64,000 nucleotides of DNA from SZUA-36 sp963704855 (GCA_963704855.1 CAVPHY010000024.1:558001-622000); one strand, 5' to 3'; positions 1-8,569 are shown, numbered from the stretch's first letter. Numbers and translations are program-made. The notes: generated by a model not told the origin, from the sequence alone.

Positions 1-2
1 AT

Positions 3-248
3 TACGAGGCATTGACACACGACCCGGAAGTTGAAATTCGAAAATTGTTGGCAGCCTGCGACCTGGAATGGCAGGATGATTGCCTGAGTTTCAATAAGAA
101 CGCCGGTATCGTAAAAACGGCAAGTGCCTTCCAGGCCCGCCAGCCCATGTACACCAGTTCGGTCAAGCTCTGGGAAAAGTATAAGGATTTTCTGCGGCCT
201 TTACTTGATGAACTCGATGCAGCCCAGTCAACTCTGCCCCACGCCTGA
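3..248 (+). CDS. Sulfotransferase family protein, C-terminal fragment
   Basis: This is the 3' end of a gene that starts before the window; the frame is open back to base 3 (residues YEALTHDPEVEIRKLL). The pattern of Asp-Pro-Glu, then Ile-Arg-Lys-Leu-Leu, then CLSF and KTAS...Q.R.P.YTSS followed by W.KY is the usual C-terminal end of bacterial (often TPR-linked) sulfotransferases, where Arg and Ser residues of the KTAS/R.P segment contact the PAPS cofactor. The catalytic P-loop lies outside the window, so activity cannot be judged. It ends two bases before the convergent sulfotransferase-like gene on the other strand. The family call rests on C-terminal motifs only. Confidence 0.75.
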   Translation, partial: YEALTHDPEVEIRKLLAACDLEWQDDCLSFNKNAGIVKTASAFQARQPMYTSSVKLWEKYKDFLRPLLDELDAAQSTLPHA

Positions 249-250
249 AG

Positions 251-1327
251 CTAACAACTTAGTGCCCCGGTCAAATTCGGGTTCAGACTGCTATTAGGGT
301 TATTCCGCAACATCCAGTTCAAGCCGTTATCCAGGTCAGCACCATAGAAATCTTCCAGTTTCTGGTACGTTTCTTCACGCTTTTGCCGGCTGAATCGCTC
401 CCCGGCACTTTTTGCATCAGCAAAACGGCTGTCGCTGTTTACGATCGCTTCAATTTTTTCAGCTGGAATCCCGAGGTCCAAAAACTGATTGGCCGCCTGA
501 AGAACCGCCAACGGATTTTCAATCAGTTTTTCACCATACAGCGAAGCCAATACGTTGTTTGAAGAAAACTGCCGAAGTGCTCCCTCAGCCTGTTCAATCT
601 GAAGTCTCCAAAGTGTCAGGATGATATTCAGATCGGTCATATGAAGCATCGCAGACAGGCTAAGGTTTGCCAGGTGCTGAAAATCACAGCGGAGCAAATC
701 AAACATGGCTCTTGTCACGTGCTTCCCGCCTTCGCCTTTCCTTAACGTCGACAGCAGGAAGTTCCTGGCGTCTGTATACATCAGTAAAGATTTTCCGGTC
801 CCCGTGATCTGCAGCAGTTCTGCAATGATGTTGTTCACCGAGTTAATCGGTTTAATTACCAGTTTCTCTGAAGGCAGGGCGTGTTTCTGCAATAGCAGCA
901 GGGCCAGTTTTGGCAGGTGGGTATAATTGAGCTGGGTCGTTCTGGATCGCCATTGCAGGCGTTTTGCGTTTGCCGCATCCAACAGGAGTTGTGGCTCACG
1001 GAGACCTGTCGTGGTGCCCTCTACATCCAGGCACCGCGACAAGAATGTAGATGCACAAAATGCGGTATGAAATATAAACCGGGGCGGTTTCTCAAGCAGG
1101 GAACCCCCCGTAGAGTTTGCCAGGGTCACGAGTTCAGAAAGTGGCACAGGGATAAGTTTCCGTTGCGCATCGATATACTCTAGCTTGAGTGCGCTGACCC
1201 GGCGTATCTCCTCGCGTTCGATAGGCAAAAATTCTACATTTTCCGTATTGAAATTGAACTTATAAGCCAGGTAATTTGCATTGCTGATCAAGTCTCTCAC
1301 GATAATCCCGTCTGATGTCGCTCTCAC
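251..1327 (-). CDS. Sulfotransferase-like P-loop protein
   Basis: A 358-residue protein with a GTG start. Around residue 85 it has FHTAFCASTFLSRCLD, which resembles the 5'-phosphosulfate-binding loop of sulfotransferases (FHTSFCGSTLL type). Later LVIKPINSVNNII and MYTDARNFLLSTLRKG resemble the 3'-phosphate-binding strand and helix. No signal peptide or membrane segment is apparent, so it is probably cytoplasmic. It converges with another sulfotransferase fragment only two bases away, so two sulfate-transfer genes sit side by side. The acceptor is unknown. The protein could instead be a non-enzymatic P-loop relative, since the motif carries Ala-Ser where Gly-Ser is common. Confidence 0.6.
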   Translation of the reverse strand: MRATSDGIIVRDLISNANYLAYKFNFNTENVEFLPIEREEIRRVSALKLEYIDAQRKLIPVPLSELVTLANSTGGSLLEKPPRFIFHTAFCASTFLSRCLDVEGTTTGLREPQLLLDAANAKRLQWRSRTTQLNYTHLPKLALLLLQKHALPSEKLVIKPINSVNNIIAELLQITGTGKSLLMYTDARNFLLSTLRKGEGGKHVTRAMFDLLRCDFQHLANLSLSAMLHMTDLNIILTLWRLQIEQAEGALRQFSSNNVLASLYGEKLIENPLAVLQAANQFLDLGIPAEKIEAIVNSDSRFADAKSAGERFSRQKREETYQKLEDFYGADLDNGLNWMLRNNPNSSLNPNLTGALSC

Positions 1328-1503
1328 GTGTTAATCAAGGCCCGAATACTGGTTCACACCAAAGTGCATGTCAATGAATTCACACGGGGGATCATTCAAA
1401 CTACTGCTCAATACCGAACGGATTTAGAGGTAGAATCCCTATACAATCAACATTGTTGAGCAGGCCATAAACTCAAGTCAAACACATAGGGTTGGGGTAA
1501 TTT

Positions 1504-1788
1504 ATGGAACAATCGAAGAAAGATGAAGGTACACTGGCAGCGCTGATGCTGGACCTGGAAGAAGTCCGTTTACCGCGGGCGATGCAAATTCTTGAAAAGG
1601 TCAATGAAGGTGAATTGCTGAGCGAATACGATATTGCCTTCCTTAAAAGTGTGTACGAGGACAGCAGGGAAACCGAGTTACTGGTTGAGCGTCATCCCGA
1701 GTATTATCCGCTGATAAGCCGTTGCCTGTGTCTGTATACGGAAATCATTACGAAGGGTATTGAGAACGAAAAAAAGTCGGGTAATTAA
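1504..1788 (+). CDS. Small acidic conserved-type protein of unknown function
   Basis: This 94-residue ORF has an ATG start preceded by a G-rich stretch (GGGTTGGGG) at a plausible ribosome-binding distance. The product is acidic and predicted helical, with many Glu and Leu residues and a Cys-Leu-Cys-Leu segment near residue 78. No domain, signal peptide or membrane segment was recognised. It lies 29 bases upstream of the DUF1538 membrane protein gene on the same strand and is probably cotranscribed with it and the two P-II-like genes, so it may be part of that regulated transport unit. That role is inferred from context only. Confidence 0.6.
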   Translation: MEQSKKDEGTLAALMLDLEEVRLPRAMQILEKVNEGELLSEYDIAFLKSVYEDSRETELLVERHPEYYPLISRCLCLYTEIITKGIENEKKSGN

Positions 1789-1817
1789 TCTATCGAGAGA
1801 GCATGAGAGACAGCTGA

Positions 1818-3587
1818 ATGATACAACGATATAAATTCAGGGACCTGCGAAGGGCGTTGGGTGACGAGGGCTTGCTGCAGGTCAGTCTCAATGACCTCTA
1901 CCCAAAATCAAAAACGGATTCCGGTGGTAAGTTTGTACCGGCCGTCATCGAGCCGGTGCATTTTGATGCCAGCGAGAAGATGCGCCTGCTCAAACCTTAC
2001 GTTTCAGTGCGCTTCAGAGACCAGTTTAAAGCCGTGGTGCCTTTGGCCGCCTACCTGGCGCTGTTTTTAATCCTGATACTCCGGCAAGCTGTTGATGAGG
2101 CGTTACTGATAACGGCTGGTTTGTTTGCAGTCATTGTCGGACTGATGTTCTTCATGGAAGGTTTGCGTATTGGCCTGATGCCGTTCGGTACCATTATCGG
2201 GCACAGGCTTCCGCAGAAATCACCATTGCCGCTGGTACTGCTGATCACATTCATGCTGGGCATAGGCGTCACCTTTGCGGAGCCCGCAATTGGCGCACTA
2301 CAGGCTGCCGGTGCCAATATTTCAGTTGAGAAAGCACCCTATCTCTATGCCTTGCTGAACCAATGGTCGGGCGTGCTTGTGCTGGTGGTTGGTGCAGCCG
2401 TTGGCTTGGCCGCGGTTCTGGGCACGCTGCGGTTTCTGTATGACTGGAGTCTCAAGCCATTGATTTACGCGGCTCTTTTTCCGGTGCTCGCCCTCAGCCT
2501 ATACGCAACGACCGATCCTAACCTGACCAGTGCGCTCGGCTTGGCCTGGGATGCCGGTGCGGTAACCACCGGGCCGGTCACTGTACCGCTGGTTTTGTCC
2601 CTCGGTGTTGGTATTGCCGCGGCTGTGGGTAATGGTGATTCCGGTCTTTCGGGTTTTGGAATCGTCACGCTTGCATCGATATTCCCAATCACGGGTGTGT
2701 TGCTGCTCACTCTTTTCATTTTCTATACGGTTACTCCGGCCGAGATCATCGAAACAGCACAAGCTGCAGCAGCAGCGGTGGATTCCACATCGCTGGCCTG
2801 GTATGAGCGTAGCCCCGGGGTTGAGATCATACTTGGCATCCGGGCTATTTTGCCTTTGGTACTTTTCCTCTTTCTCGTACTCAAATTTGTCCTGCGTGAA
2901 AAATTGCCGCAGGCGCGTGAGACCATCGTGGGTATCTCCATGACCATCATCGGTATGTGTATATTTAATATCGGTTTGACCTATGGACTATCCAAACTCG
3001 GTGGTGTAGCGGGTAGCCTGGTGCCAGCGGCGTTCATGGGTATCGAAGGTGTGGAGAGCTCGCCGATTTATAAATATGGGGCGGGCCTGGTGATTGCCCT
3101 TGTTTTTGCCTGGATCCTGGGTTTTGGCGCCACCGTGGCCGAGCCCGCATTGAATGCACTGGGTATGACAACCGAAGAGTTAACCAAGGGTGTGTTCAAG
3201 AAGAAAAAACTGATTATGGCCGTCTCTGTCGGCGTGGCATTCGGTATATGCCTTGGGCTGGCCAAGTTGATTTTCGACTGGCCACTGGTATGGCTGGTTA
3301 TTCCTGGTTATCTCATCGCCATCGTGTTGACAGCCATATCCAGTGAGACCTTTGTCAATATCGCCTGGGATAGTGCAGGTGTGACCACCGGGCCGATTAC
3401 CGTACCATTGGTGCTCGCAATGGGGCTTGGTTTTGGTAATGCAACCAACGCAGTCGAAGGATTTGGTATCTTGTGCATGGCATCGGTTGGGCCGATTATC
3501 ACCGTGATGTTGACAGGCCTGTGGTCACATTATGTTGTCATCCGTCAGGCCAGGGCCGCGGAAAAAGCGGCTGTCGTCACTGTTTAA
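1818..3587 (+). CDS. DUF1538 family membrane transporter, internally duplicated
   Basis: A 589-residue polytopic membrane protein made of two DUF1538 units. The duplication is visible in the sequence: WDAGAVTTGPVTVPLVLSLG near residue 244 is repeated as WDSAGVTTGPITVPLVLAMG near residue 517. Likewise TFAEPAIGALQAAG (about residue 153) recurs as TVAEPALNALG (about residue 443). A soluble N-terminal stretch of about 70 residues precedes the first helix. From memory, a two-gene DUF1538 pair has been reported as a Na+(K+)/H+ antiporter in a Halomonas species; here both units are in one chain. Two P-II-like genes follow immediately (21 bases, then a 4-base overlap), which suggests regulation by nucleotide or small-molecule sensing. 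Substrate and direction of transport are not visible from sequence. Confidence 0.85.
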   Translation: MIQRYKFRDLRRALGDEGLLQVSLNDLYPKSKTDSGGKFVPAVIEPVHFDASEKMRLLKPYVSVRFRDQFKAVVPLAAYLALFLILILRQAVDEALLITAGLFAVIVGLMFFMEGLRIGLMPFGTIIGHRLPQKSPLPLVLLITFMLGIGVTFAEPAIGALQAAGANISVEKAPYLYALLNQWSGVLVLVVGAAVGLAAVLGTLRFLYDWSLKPLIYAALFPVLALSLYATTDPNLTSALGLAWDAGAVTTGPVTVPLVLSLGVGIAAAVGNGDSGLSGFGIVTLASIFPITGVLLLTLFIFYTVTPAEIIETAQAAAAAVDSTSLAWYERSPGVEIILGIRAILPLVLFLFLVLKFVLREKLPQARETIVGISMTIIGMCIFNIGLTYGLSKLGGVAGSLVPAAFMGIEGVESSPIYKYGAGLVIALVFAWILGFGATVAEPALNALGMTTEELTKGVFKKKKLIMAVSVGVAFGICLGLAKLIFDWPLVWLVIPGYLIAIVLTAISSETFVNIAWDSAGVTTGPITVPLVLAMGLGFGNATNAVEGFGILCMASVGPIITVMLTGLWSHYVVIRQARAAEKAAVVTV

Positions 3588-3608
3588 AGAGAGGTTTAAA
3601 ACATCGCT

Positions 3609-3977
3609 ATGAGTGAAAACAATATTGCGGTTCTGACCGATGTCATTTTGATCACCTGTGTCGTCAATCATGGTAAAGGTGAGGATGTGGTCAAGGCAGC
3701 GCGCGGCGCCGGCGCCGGTGGGGCTTTGATACATTCTGCCCGGGGGGTTGGTATCCGCGAAAGAATCGGCTTGCTCGGCATTGCCATAGAGGCTGAAAAA
3801 GATGTGGTCGAAATGCTGGTCGGTAGCGACCAGGCGGATATGGTCGCGTATGCGATTTTCAGTAGCCTCGACCTGGGCCGTCCGGGCGGCGGATTCATTT
3901 ACCTGACGCCGATTGATTCCGCCGCAGCTTACTTGCCACAGGAAATTCGTGACCGGCTCAAGGAACAAAGCGCGTGA
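3609..3977 (+). CDS. P-II-like regulatory protein, first of two
   Basis: A 122-residue protein with the P-II (GlnB-type) ferredoxin-like layout. It has an N-terminal strand (DVILITCVV), a Gly-Ala-rich loop (RGAGAGGALIHSARG) where GlnB has strand 2 and the T-loop, then IGLLGIAIEAEKDVVEMLV, and a C-terminal LGRPGGGFIYL segment matching the G.PG.G.I strand of the family. The uridylylated Tyr51 motif of GlnB/GlnK is absent, so control by GlnD is unlikely. Adjacent P-II-like proteins often bind a nucleotide and gate a transporter. The start is an ATG with GAGAGG upstream. The downstream P-II gene overlaps it by four bases (GTGA). Confidence 0.75.
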   Translation: MSENNIAVLTDVILITCVVNHGKGEDVVKAARGAGAGGALIHSARGVGIRERIGLLGIAIEAEKDVVEMLVGSDQADMVAYAIFSSLDLGRPGGGFIYLTPIDSAAAYLPQEIRDRLKEQSA

Positions 3978-4372
3978 ATGCATCGACCGACAACCAGGCT
4001 CATTCCCAGGCTGTGCCATTCCCCGCAAGTCGTAAAATCACCTGCGTGGTTCCGGATGACGGTACCGACCGGAAGCTGATCCAATCAGTCCGAAAAGAAA
4101 AAGGTATACAAAATGCGACCAGCAAGCCCTGCCGGGGTATTGGCATATTGCGTCAAAGCATAGCCAAACACGGCCGGTTGCCGGAATCAGAGCTTGTACG
4201 CAGGGTGGATATCATCGTACCGGATACTGATATTTACGAAATGTTTGATTATATCTACGGGCTTGCCGGTATTGGCAAACCCGGTGGTGGTGTCATGTGG
4301 CTTAGCCAGGCAGTTACGAGCAGTGTTTACACTTTACCTGGTGATATGCCTGAAGAGGCCGGTCAGGAGTAA
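3974..4372 (+). CDS. P-II-like regulatory protein, second of two (divergent)
   Basis: A 132-residue protein beginning with a GTG that overlaps the stop of the preceding P-II gene (GTGA), a sign of translational coupling. After a 20-residue N-terminal extension it has the P-II layout: ITCVVPDDGTDRKLI, KPCRGIGILRQS in the region of strand 2 and T-loop, VDIIVPDTDIYEMFDYIYG, and GIGKPGGGVMWL as the C-terminal strand. It differs strongly from its neighbour, so the pair looks like an old duplication that could form a heteromer. No modification site of GlnB type is seen. It probably acts with the other P-II protein on the DUF1538 transporter; this is inference. Confidence 0.7.
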   Translation: MNASTDNQAHSQAVPFPASRKITCVVPDDGTDRKLIQSVRKEKGIQNATSKPCRGIGILRQSIAKHGRLPESELVRRVDIIVPDTDIYEMFDYIYGLAGIGKPGGGVMWLSQAVTSSVYTLPGDMPEEAGQE

Positions 4373-4392
4373 GGATCGTCGCAAGGGTGCTA

Positions 4393-5463
4393 TCAATCCT
4401 TATGCCATGAGCGGCTGTGTTCACGCACGCTTTCGGTCAGAACCGTCATGTGGTGAGGGTCCACTTCAGGTGTGATCCCATGTCCAAGATTGAAGACGTG
4501 TCCATGGCCTTTACCAAAGCTTGCGAGCGTTGTTTTAACCTGGGCTTCAATGATTTCCGGGTTTGTTAACATGATGGCGGGATCAAGGTTGCCCTGCAGG
4601 GATACGCGGTCGCCCACCCGGGCCCTGGCCTCGCCAAGCGTCATGGTCCAGTCCACACCCAATCCATCGCAACCGGTATCGGCCAGTGCCTCCAGGTGAG
4701 AGTTGCAACCTTTGCAAAACAAAACAACCGGGATGGTTTTGCCATCGTAGGAGCGGTGCAGGCCGTTGACGATTTTCTCCAGGTAATCCAGGGAAAAGGA
4801 CCGGAACATTTCCGGTGCCAGCACGCCACCCCAGGTGTCGAAAATCTGCACTGCCTGGGCACCGCTTTCGATTTGAGCATTCAGATAATCAATGACTGAA
4901 TCAGCCAGTTTGTCGAGTAGCAGGTGGGCCGTTTTCGGGTCACCGTAAATCATGCTTTTGATTTTCGCGAAGGCTTTGCTGGAGCCGCCCTCAACCATGT
5001 AGGTGGCCAGTGTCCAGGGGCTGCCGCTGAAACCTATCAGGGGTACATCACCATCCAGGGTTTTACGGATCAATGCAACTGCATCCATCACGTAGGCCAG
5101 TGATGTCGAAGGGTCAGGCCGCTTCAGCTGTTCAACGTCTGCGGCAGAACGGATTACTTTTTCAAATTTGGGACCTTCGCCTTCCGCGAAGTGCAACCCG
5201 AGCCCCATTGCGTCGGGTATCGTGAGGATATCTGAAAACAGTATGGCGGCATCCAGTGGAAACCTGCGCAACGGCTGCATCGTAACTTCGCAGGCGAGTT
5301 CCGGGTTCGTGCACAGGTTCATAAAGCTTCCTGCCTGCCCGCGTATTTCCCGGTATTCAGGCAGGTAACGACCGGCCTGGCGCATCACCCATAGGGGTGT
5401 TCTCTCGGTTGGCTGGCGAAGTAATGCCCTGATGTAAAGATCGTTTTTTAAAGGTGAGTTCAT
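4393..5463 (-). CDS. hemE: Uroporphyrinogen III decarboxylase
   Basis: A full-length 356-residue enzyme that decarboxylates the four acetate side chains of uroporphyrinogen III to give coproporphyrinogen III, in cytoplasmic haem synthesis. The N-terminal signature TPLWVMRQAGRYLPEYRE (about residues 22-39) carries the conserved Arg-Gln-Ala-Gly-Arg substrate-binding motif. GFSGSPWTLATYMVEGG (near 145) is the second family signature. The conserved Asp of LFSDILTIPDAMG is present, and the C-terminal NLGHGI.P motif is intact. It is the last gene of the minus-strand run aroK-aroB-hemE, 22 bases after aroB. It converges on the second P-II gene with a 20-base gap. Confidence 0.97.
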   Translation of the reverse strand: MNSPLKNDLYIRALLRQPTERTPLWVMRQAGRYLPEYREIRGQAGSFMNLCTNPELACEVTMQPLRRFPLDAAILFSDILTIPDAMGLGLHFAEGEGPKFEKVIRSAADVEQLKRPDPSTSLAYVMDAVALIRKTLDGDVPLIGFSGSPWTLATYMVEGGSSKAFAKIKSMIYGDPKTAHLLLDKLADSVIDYLNAQIESGAQAVQIFDTWGGVLAPEMFRSFSLDYLEKIVNGLHRSYDGKTIPVVLFCKGCNSHLEALADTGCDGLGVDWTMTLGEARARVGDRVSLQGNLDPAIMLTNPEIIEAQVKTTLASFGKGHGHVFNLGHGITPEVDPHHMTVLTESVREHSRSWHKD

Positions 5464-5485
5464 GAGTGGTTCAGTGATTTCCAGA

Positions 5486-6571
5486 TTAAGTTATTGTTCG
5501 GCTGGCGTCGATTGCCGCAGCGATCTGCAGCTTATCTGAGCCGCTGTCGATGATCCCCTGACCGGCTGATTTTAACAGTATTAGCCGGCTGGAGCCTGCG
5601 ATTACTTTCTTGTCGAGCTTCATGGTATCGAGCATGTCATCCGTTTCCAGTTGTCCTGGGACAGCCAGCGGCAGGTCAAAGGACTGAAGTAGCTTCCCCA
5701 GGCGCTCGCTGAAGCCGGTGCCACATAAGCCCCTGATTTCACTGAGCCTGCTCGCGACCATCATGCCGATGGACACAGCCTCCCCATGCAGGTAGGCGCT
5801 GTAGCCGGTCAGTGTTTCGATAGCATGGGCGAAACTGTGCCCGAAGTTCAGGAGTGCCCGGATACCTGCTTCACGTTCGTCTTCGGCAACCACATCGGCC
5901 TTGTTGATGATGCTGCGTCGGATCATGCTGGCGATTGCTCCCGGTTCCCTCGACATGATCGCGGTACCGTTGTTCTCAAGCCAGTGTAAAAATCCCTCAT
6001 CACGAACGGCCGCAATCTTGACCACTTCTGCAAGACCTGCTGAAAACTCGCGTGCGGGTAGTGTTTTCAGTGTCTCGATATCAATCATCACGGCGCCAGG
6101 CTGATGAAAGGCACCAACCAGGTTCTTGCCTTTTGGATGATTAAAACCCGTTTTGCCGCCGACCGAGGCATCCACCTGCGCCAGCAAACTGGTGGGTACC
6201 TGGATGAAGTTAATCCCCCGCATGTAGCTTGCGGCTGCAAAACCACCCAAATCGCCGATAACCCCACCGCCAAGTGTGAATAGCGTTGTGTCCCGGGTCG
6301 CTCGTATTTCGACCAGCTTGTCGATAATCCGTAACCAGTGTTCGGACGTCTTGTGAGTTTCACCATCAGGTAACACCAGGCGATGTATATTTGCAGATGC
6401 CAAAGAACCTGCCAGGCTATCCAGGTACAAGGGTGCAACGGTTTCGTTACTGACAATTAATACGGTACTGTCTTTGCACAGCTCAAATACCGGATGTGCT
6501 TTACCGAGAATGCCTGAGCCGATGTAAACGGTATAGCTGCGGTCCGCGAGATCAACGTTAACTGTCTGCAT
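5486..6571 (-). CDS. aroB: 3-dehydroquinate synthase
   Basis: A 361-residue enzyme of the shikimate pathway that converts DAHP to 3-dehydroquinate using NAD and a metal. The NAD-binding Gly-rich segment GGGVIGDLGGFAAASYMRG (about residues 101-119), the PTSLLAQVDASVGGKTGFNH active-site stretch, and the metal ligands in NFGHSFAHAIE and LHGEAVSIGM are all present. Length is normal. The start codon lies inside the end of aroK (14-base overlap), so the two are translationally coupled. The pair aroK-aroB is the classical gammaproteobacterial arrangement; hemE follows 22 bases downstream. Confidence 0.97.
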   Translation of the reverse strand: MQTVNVDLADRSYTVYIGSGILGKAHPVFELCKDSTVLIVSNETVAPLYLDSLAGSLASANIHRLVLPDGETHKTSEHWLRIIDKLVEIRATRDTTLFTLGGGVIGDLGGFAAASYMRGINFIQVPTSLLAQVDASVGGKTGFNHPKGKNLVGAFHQPGAVMIDIETLKTLPAREFSAGLAEVVKIAAVRDEGFLHWLENNGTAIMSREPGAIASMIRRSIINKADVVAEDEREAGIRALLNFGHSFAHAIETLTGYSAYLHGEAVSIGMMVASRLSEIRGLCGTGFSERLGKLLQSFDLPLAVPGQLETDDMLDTMKLDKKVIAGSSRLILLKSAGQGIIDSGSDKLQIAAAIDASRTIT

Positions 6572-7118
6572 TTGCCTGCTCCTGCCGGATTGTGTCCAGC
6601 CGATCCATTATGACGGAAGAAAGTGCTTTTGCAGTTGCGTACACACTTGAATTGCGGGTGCTGAATACCAGGTCAGCGGTGGCATCATAAAGTGGATTAC
6701 GTACCCTGGCGAGATCAAGCAAACGCTGTGTTCTGTCCTCTGCCTGCAACAGGGGTCTGCTTTTATCCTTGTCCAGTCGTTTGAGCTGATTTTCTATACT
6801 GGTTTTCAGATAGACAACCAGGCCGTGAGAACGCAACAGGCGGCGGTTTTCCTCGTTGCAGACGATACCACCCCCGGTCGCGATCAACACGCCGGTCATT
6901 TGTGTCAATTGTTTCAAAAGCTGGTTCTCTCTCAGGCGAAATCCCGCCTCACCTTCAAGATCGAAAATCAGGCTGACGCTGGCGCCCGTCAACCGCTCAA
7001 GCTCATGATCGCAGTCATAAAAATCCATGCCGAACATTCTTGCGAGGTGTTTTCCAATCGTGGTTTTGCCTGACCCCATCGGGCCGATCAGGAAAATATT
7101 CTGGTCCGGCTTAATCAT
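6558..7118 (-). CDS. aroK: Shikimate kinase
   Basis: A 186-residue cytosolic kinase that phosphorylates shikimate at the 3-hydroxyl with ATP. The Walker A loop IGPMGSGKTTIG sits near residue 12. The substrate-binding Asp in FYDCDHELE, the Arg in EAGFRLRE, the GGG of IATGGGIV and the lid region with Arg residues (RPLLQ) are all present in family order. The start ATG is 27 bases from the nearest possible start of the divergent exosortase gene, so promoters for the two directions overlap or lie inside the coding ends. First gene of the aroK-aroB-hemE run. Confidence 0.96.
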   Translation of the reverse strand: MIKPDQNIFLIGPMGSGKTTIGKHLARMFGMDFYDCDHELERLTGASVSLIFDLEGEAGFRLRENQLLKQLTQMTGVLIATGGGIVCNEENRRLLRSHGLVVYLKTSIENQLKRLDKDKSRPLLQAEDRTQRLLDLARVRNPLYDATADLVFSTRNSSVYATAKALSSVIMDRLDTIRQEQANADS

Positions 7119-7211
7119 TTACTGTTAAGTGGACGCATAAACGGCGTGCAAGCCCGGGTGGCTTTGGGTACCATTGCTGCGTTCTTGTTAACAGGTATGG
7201 CGACAGGCTTT

Positions 7212-7727
7212 ATGCTCAGGTTTTTTATCATATTCTCAGTTCTGCTGATTGGCCTTTTCACGCTTGAACTTTTTCAATCAGCGGAAAAGTACATCATCCT
7301 GCCGTTTACATCAATGATTGCAGATATCAGTGTCTGGATTGTGCAGGCATTTGATGACAACGTCATTGCAAATGGCAATGTGATCCGCGACAAGGTTTCG
7401 GGGTTTGGTGTGCGTATTGAGCGTGGCTGTAATGGTCTTGAGGCTGTCATCATACTGTTTTCAGCCATATTTGCTTTTCCAGCGCCGTTTAAACACAAGC
7501 TAATAGGTTTTGTTGCAGGATTTTTCGCCATCCAGCTGCTCAACCTGGTGAGAATAATAAGCCTTTATTACCTTGGTCAATGGAATTACACGGCATTTGA
7601 ATGGTTTCACCTGTATTTATGGCAGGCGCTGATTATTCTCGATGCGCTCGTGGTATGGCTAATCTGGTTGAGAACCCTGCCTGGCTCGCGTCCGCGTCCG
7701 AAGCAACCGGAGCCGGAGCCGGTGTAA
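7212..7727 (+). CDS. xrtH: Exosortase H (IPTL-CTERM type transpeptidase)
   Basis: A polytopic inner-membrane cysteine protease/transpeptidase of the exosortase family. The catalytic triad is visible: Cys in ERGCNGLEA, Arg in LNLVRIISLYYLG, and His in FEWFHLYLW. The tail QALIILDALVVWLIWLRTLP followed by a Pro-rich end matches the short XrtH branch, which in related bacteria processes proteins ending in an IPTL..WG sorting signal. The start is uncertain: GTG 7146 and ATG 7197 are in frame upstream, but ATG 7212 gives a typical length (171 residues). Its stop overlaps the start of the next gene by one base (TAATG). No IPTL-CTERM substrate was noticed in the window. Confidence 0.88.
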   Translation: MLRFFIIFSVLLIGLFTLELFQSAEKYIILPFTSMIADISVWIVQAFDDNVIANGNVIRDKVSGFGVRIERGCNGLEAVIILFSAIFAFPAPFKHKLIGFVAGFFAIQLLNLVRIISLYYLGQWNYTAFEWFHLYLWQALIILDALVVWLIWLRTLPGSRPRPKQPEPEPV

Positions 7728-8569
7728 TGCGGGTTTTAATAGCCGGATGCGGTGATGTCGGCAATGTTCTTGCCACTGCATTACTGCAAGACGGCCATCA
7801 TGTATATGGTTTGAAGCGTGATACATCCACACTGCCCGATGGCGTGCAAGCTGTCAGGGCGGATCTCCTGGACGTCGCCACCCTTACGAATCTGCCGACG
7901 GACGTTGACCGGTTGGTATTCATGCCAACGCCAGCGAGCCGTGACCAGGCGGGTTATGAAGCGATATTCATCCAGGGATTGAAGAATTTATGGGCCGGAC
8001 TCAAACAGGCCCCGGCGCGAACTCTGCTGGTATCAAGTACCGCCGTATTCGGGGAGGATAAGGGTGGTATCGTCACCGAAGAATCGGTTCCCGGCCCCAC
8101 CGGCTTTAATGGCAAAGTGCTGCTTGAGATGGAGCAGCTTGCAAGCCGTTATACGGAAAATCTTGTCATTGTCAGAATTTCAGGCATCTACGGCCCCGGT
8201 CGAGAGCGATTGATCAGGCTGGCTGCTACGGATGGACTTGAAGTCCAGCAATCTCCACCACAATTCACCAACCGCATACACCGCGATGATGCAGCAACGG
8301 CACTGAAACACCTGCTGGAAATCGATAAACCCGAGGCCTTGTACCTGGCAACTGATGATCTGCCAGCCCCCAAGTATGAAGTTGTTGAGTGGCTGGCCAA
8401 TATGCAGGGTTGTGGTTCACCGAAGGGCATTGCTGATGAAAATGCGGGTGGTGGTAAGCGCGTTAGCAACCGGAGGTTGCGAGATAGCGGGTTTAAGCTG
8501 TCTTATCCGGATTACAAATCGGGCTATTCCGCTGTCATGAAGCTTCGCTTACCAACACAGACTGGGTAA
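7727..8569 (+). CDS. YeeZ-like NAD(P)-binding SDR-family protein
   Basis: A 280-residue protein beginning MRVLIAGCGDVGNVLA, a Rossmann dinucleotide-binding fold with GCGDVG in place of the usual G.xG..G. It then has the strand ending with Arg residues of an NADP-type loop, LLVSSTAVFGED, and VRISGIYGPGRERL, typical of extended SDR/epimerase-like proteins such as E. coli YeeZ. The Tyr-x3-Lys catalytic pair of true epimerases is not evident, so enzymatic activity is uncertain. The ATG at 7727 overlaps the exosortase stop, showing translational coupling. A longer reading frame extends upstream but lies over the exosortase gene. Confidence 0.85.
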   Translation: MRVLIAGCGDVGNVLATALLQDGHHVYGLKRDTSTLPDGVQAVRADLLDVATLTNLPTDVDRLVFMPTPASRDQAGYEAIFIQGLKNLWAGLKQAPARTLLVSSTAVFGEDKGGIVTEESVPGPTGFNGKVLLEMEQLASRYTENLVIVRISGIYGPGRERLIRLAATDGLEVQQSPPQFTNRIHRDDAATALKHLLEIDKPEALYLATDDLPAPKYEVVEWLANMQGCGSPKGIADENAGGGKRVSNRRLRDSGFKLSYPDYKSGYSAVMKLRLPTQTG

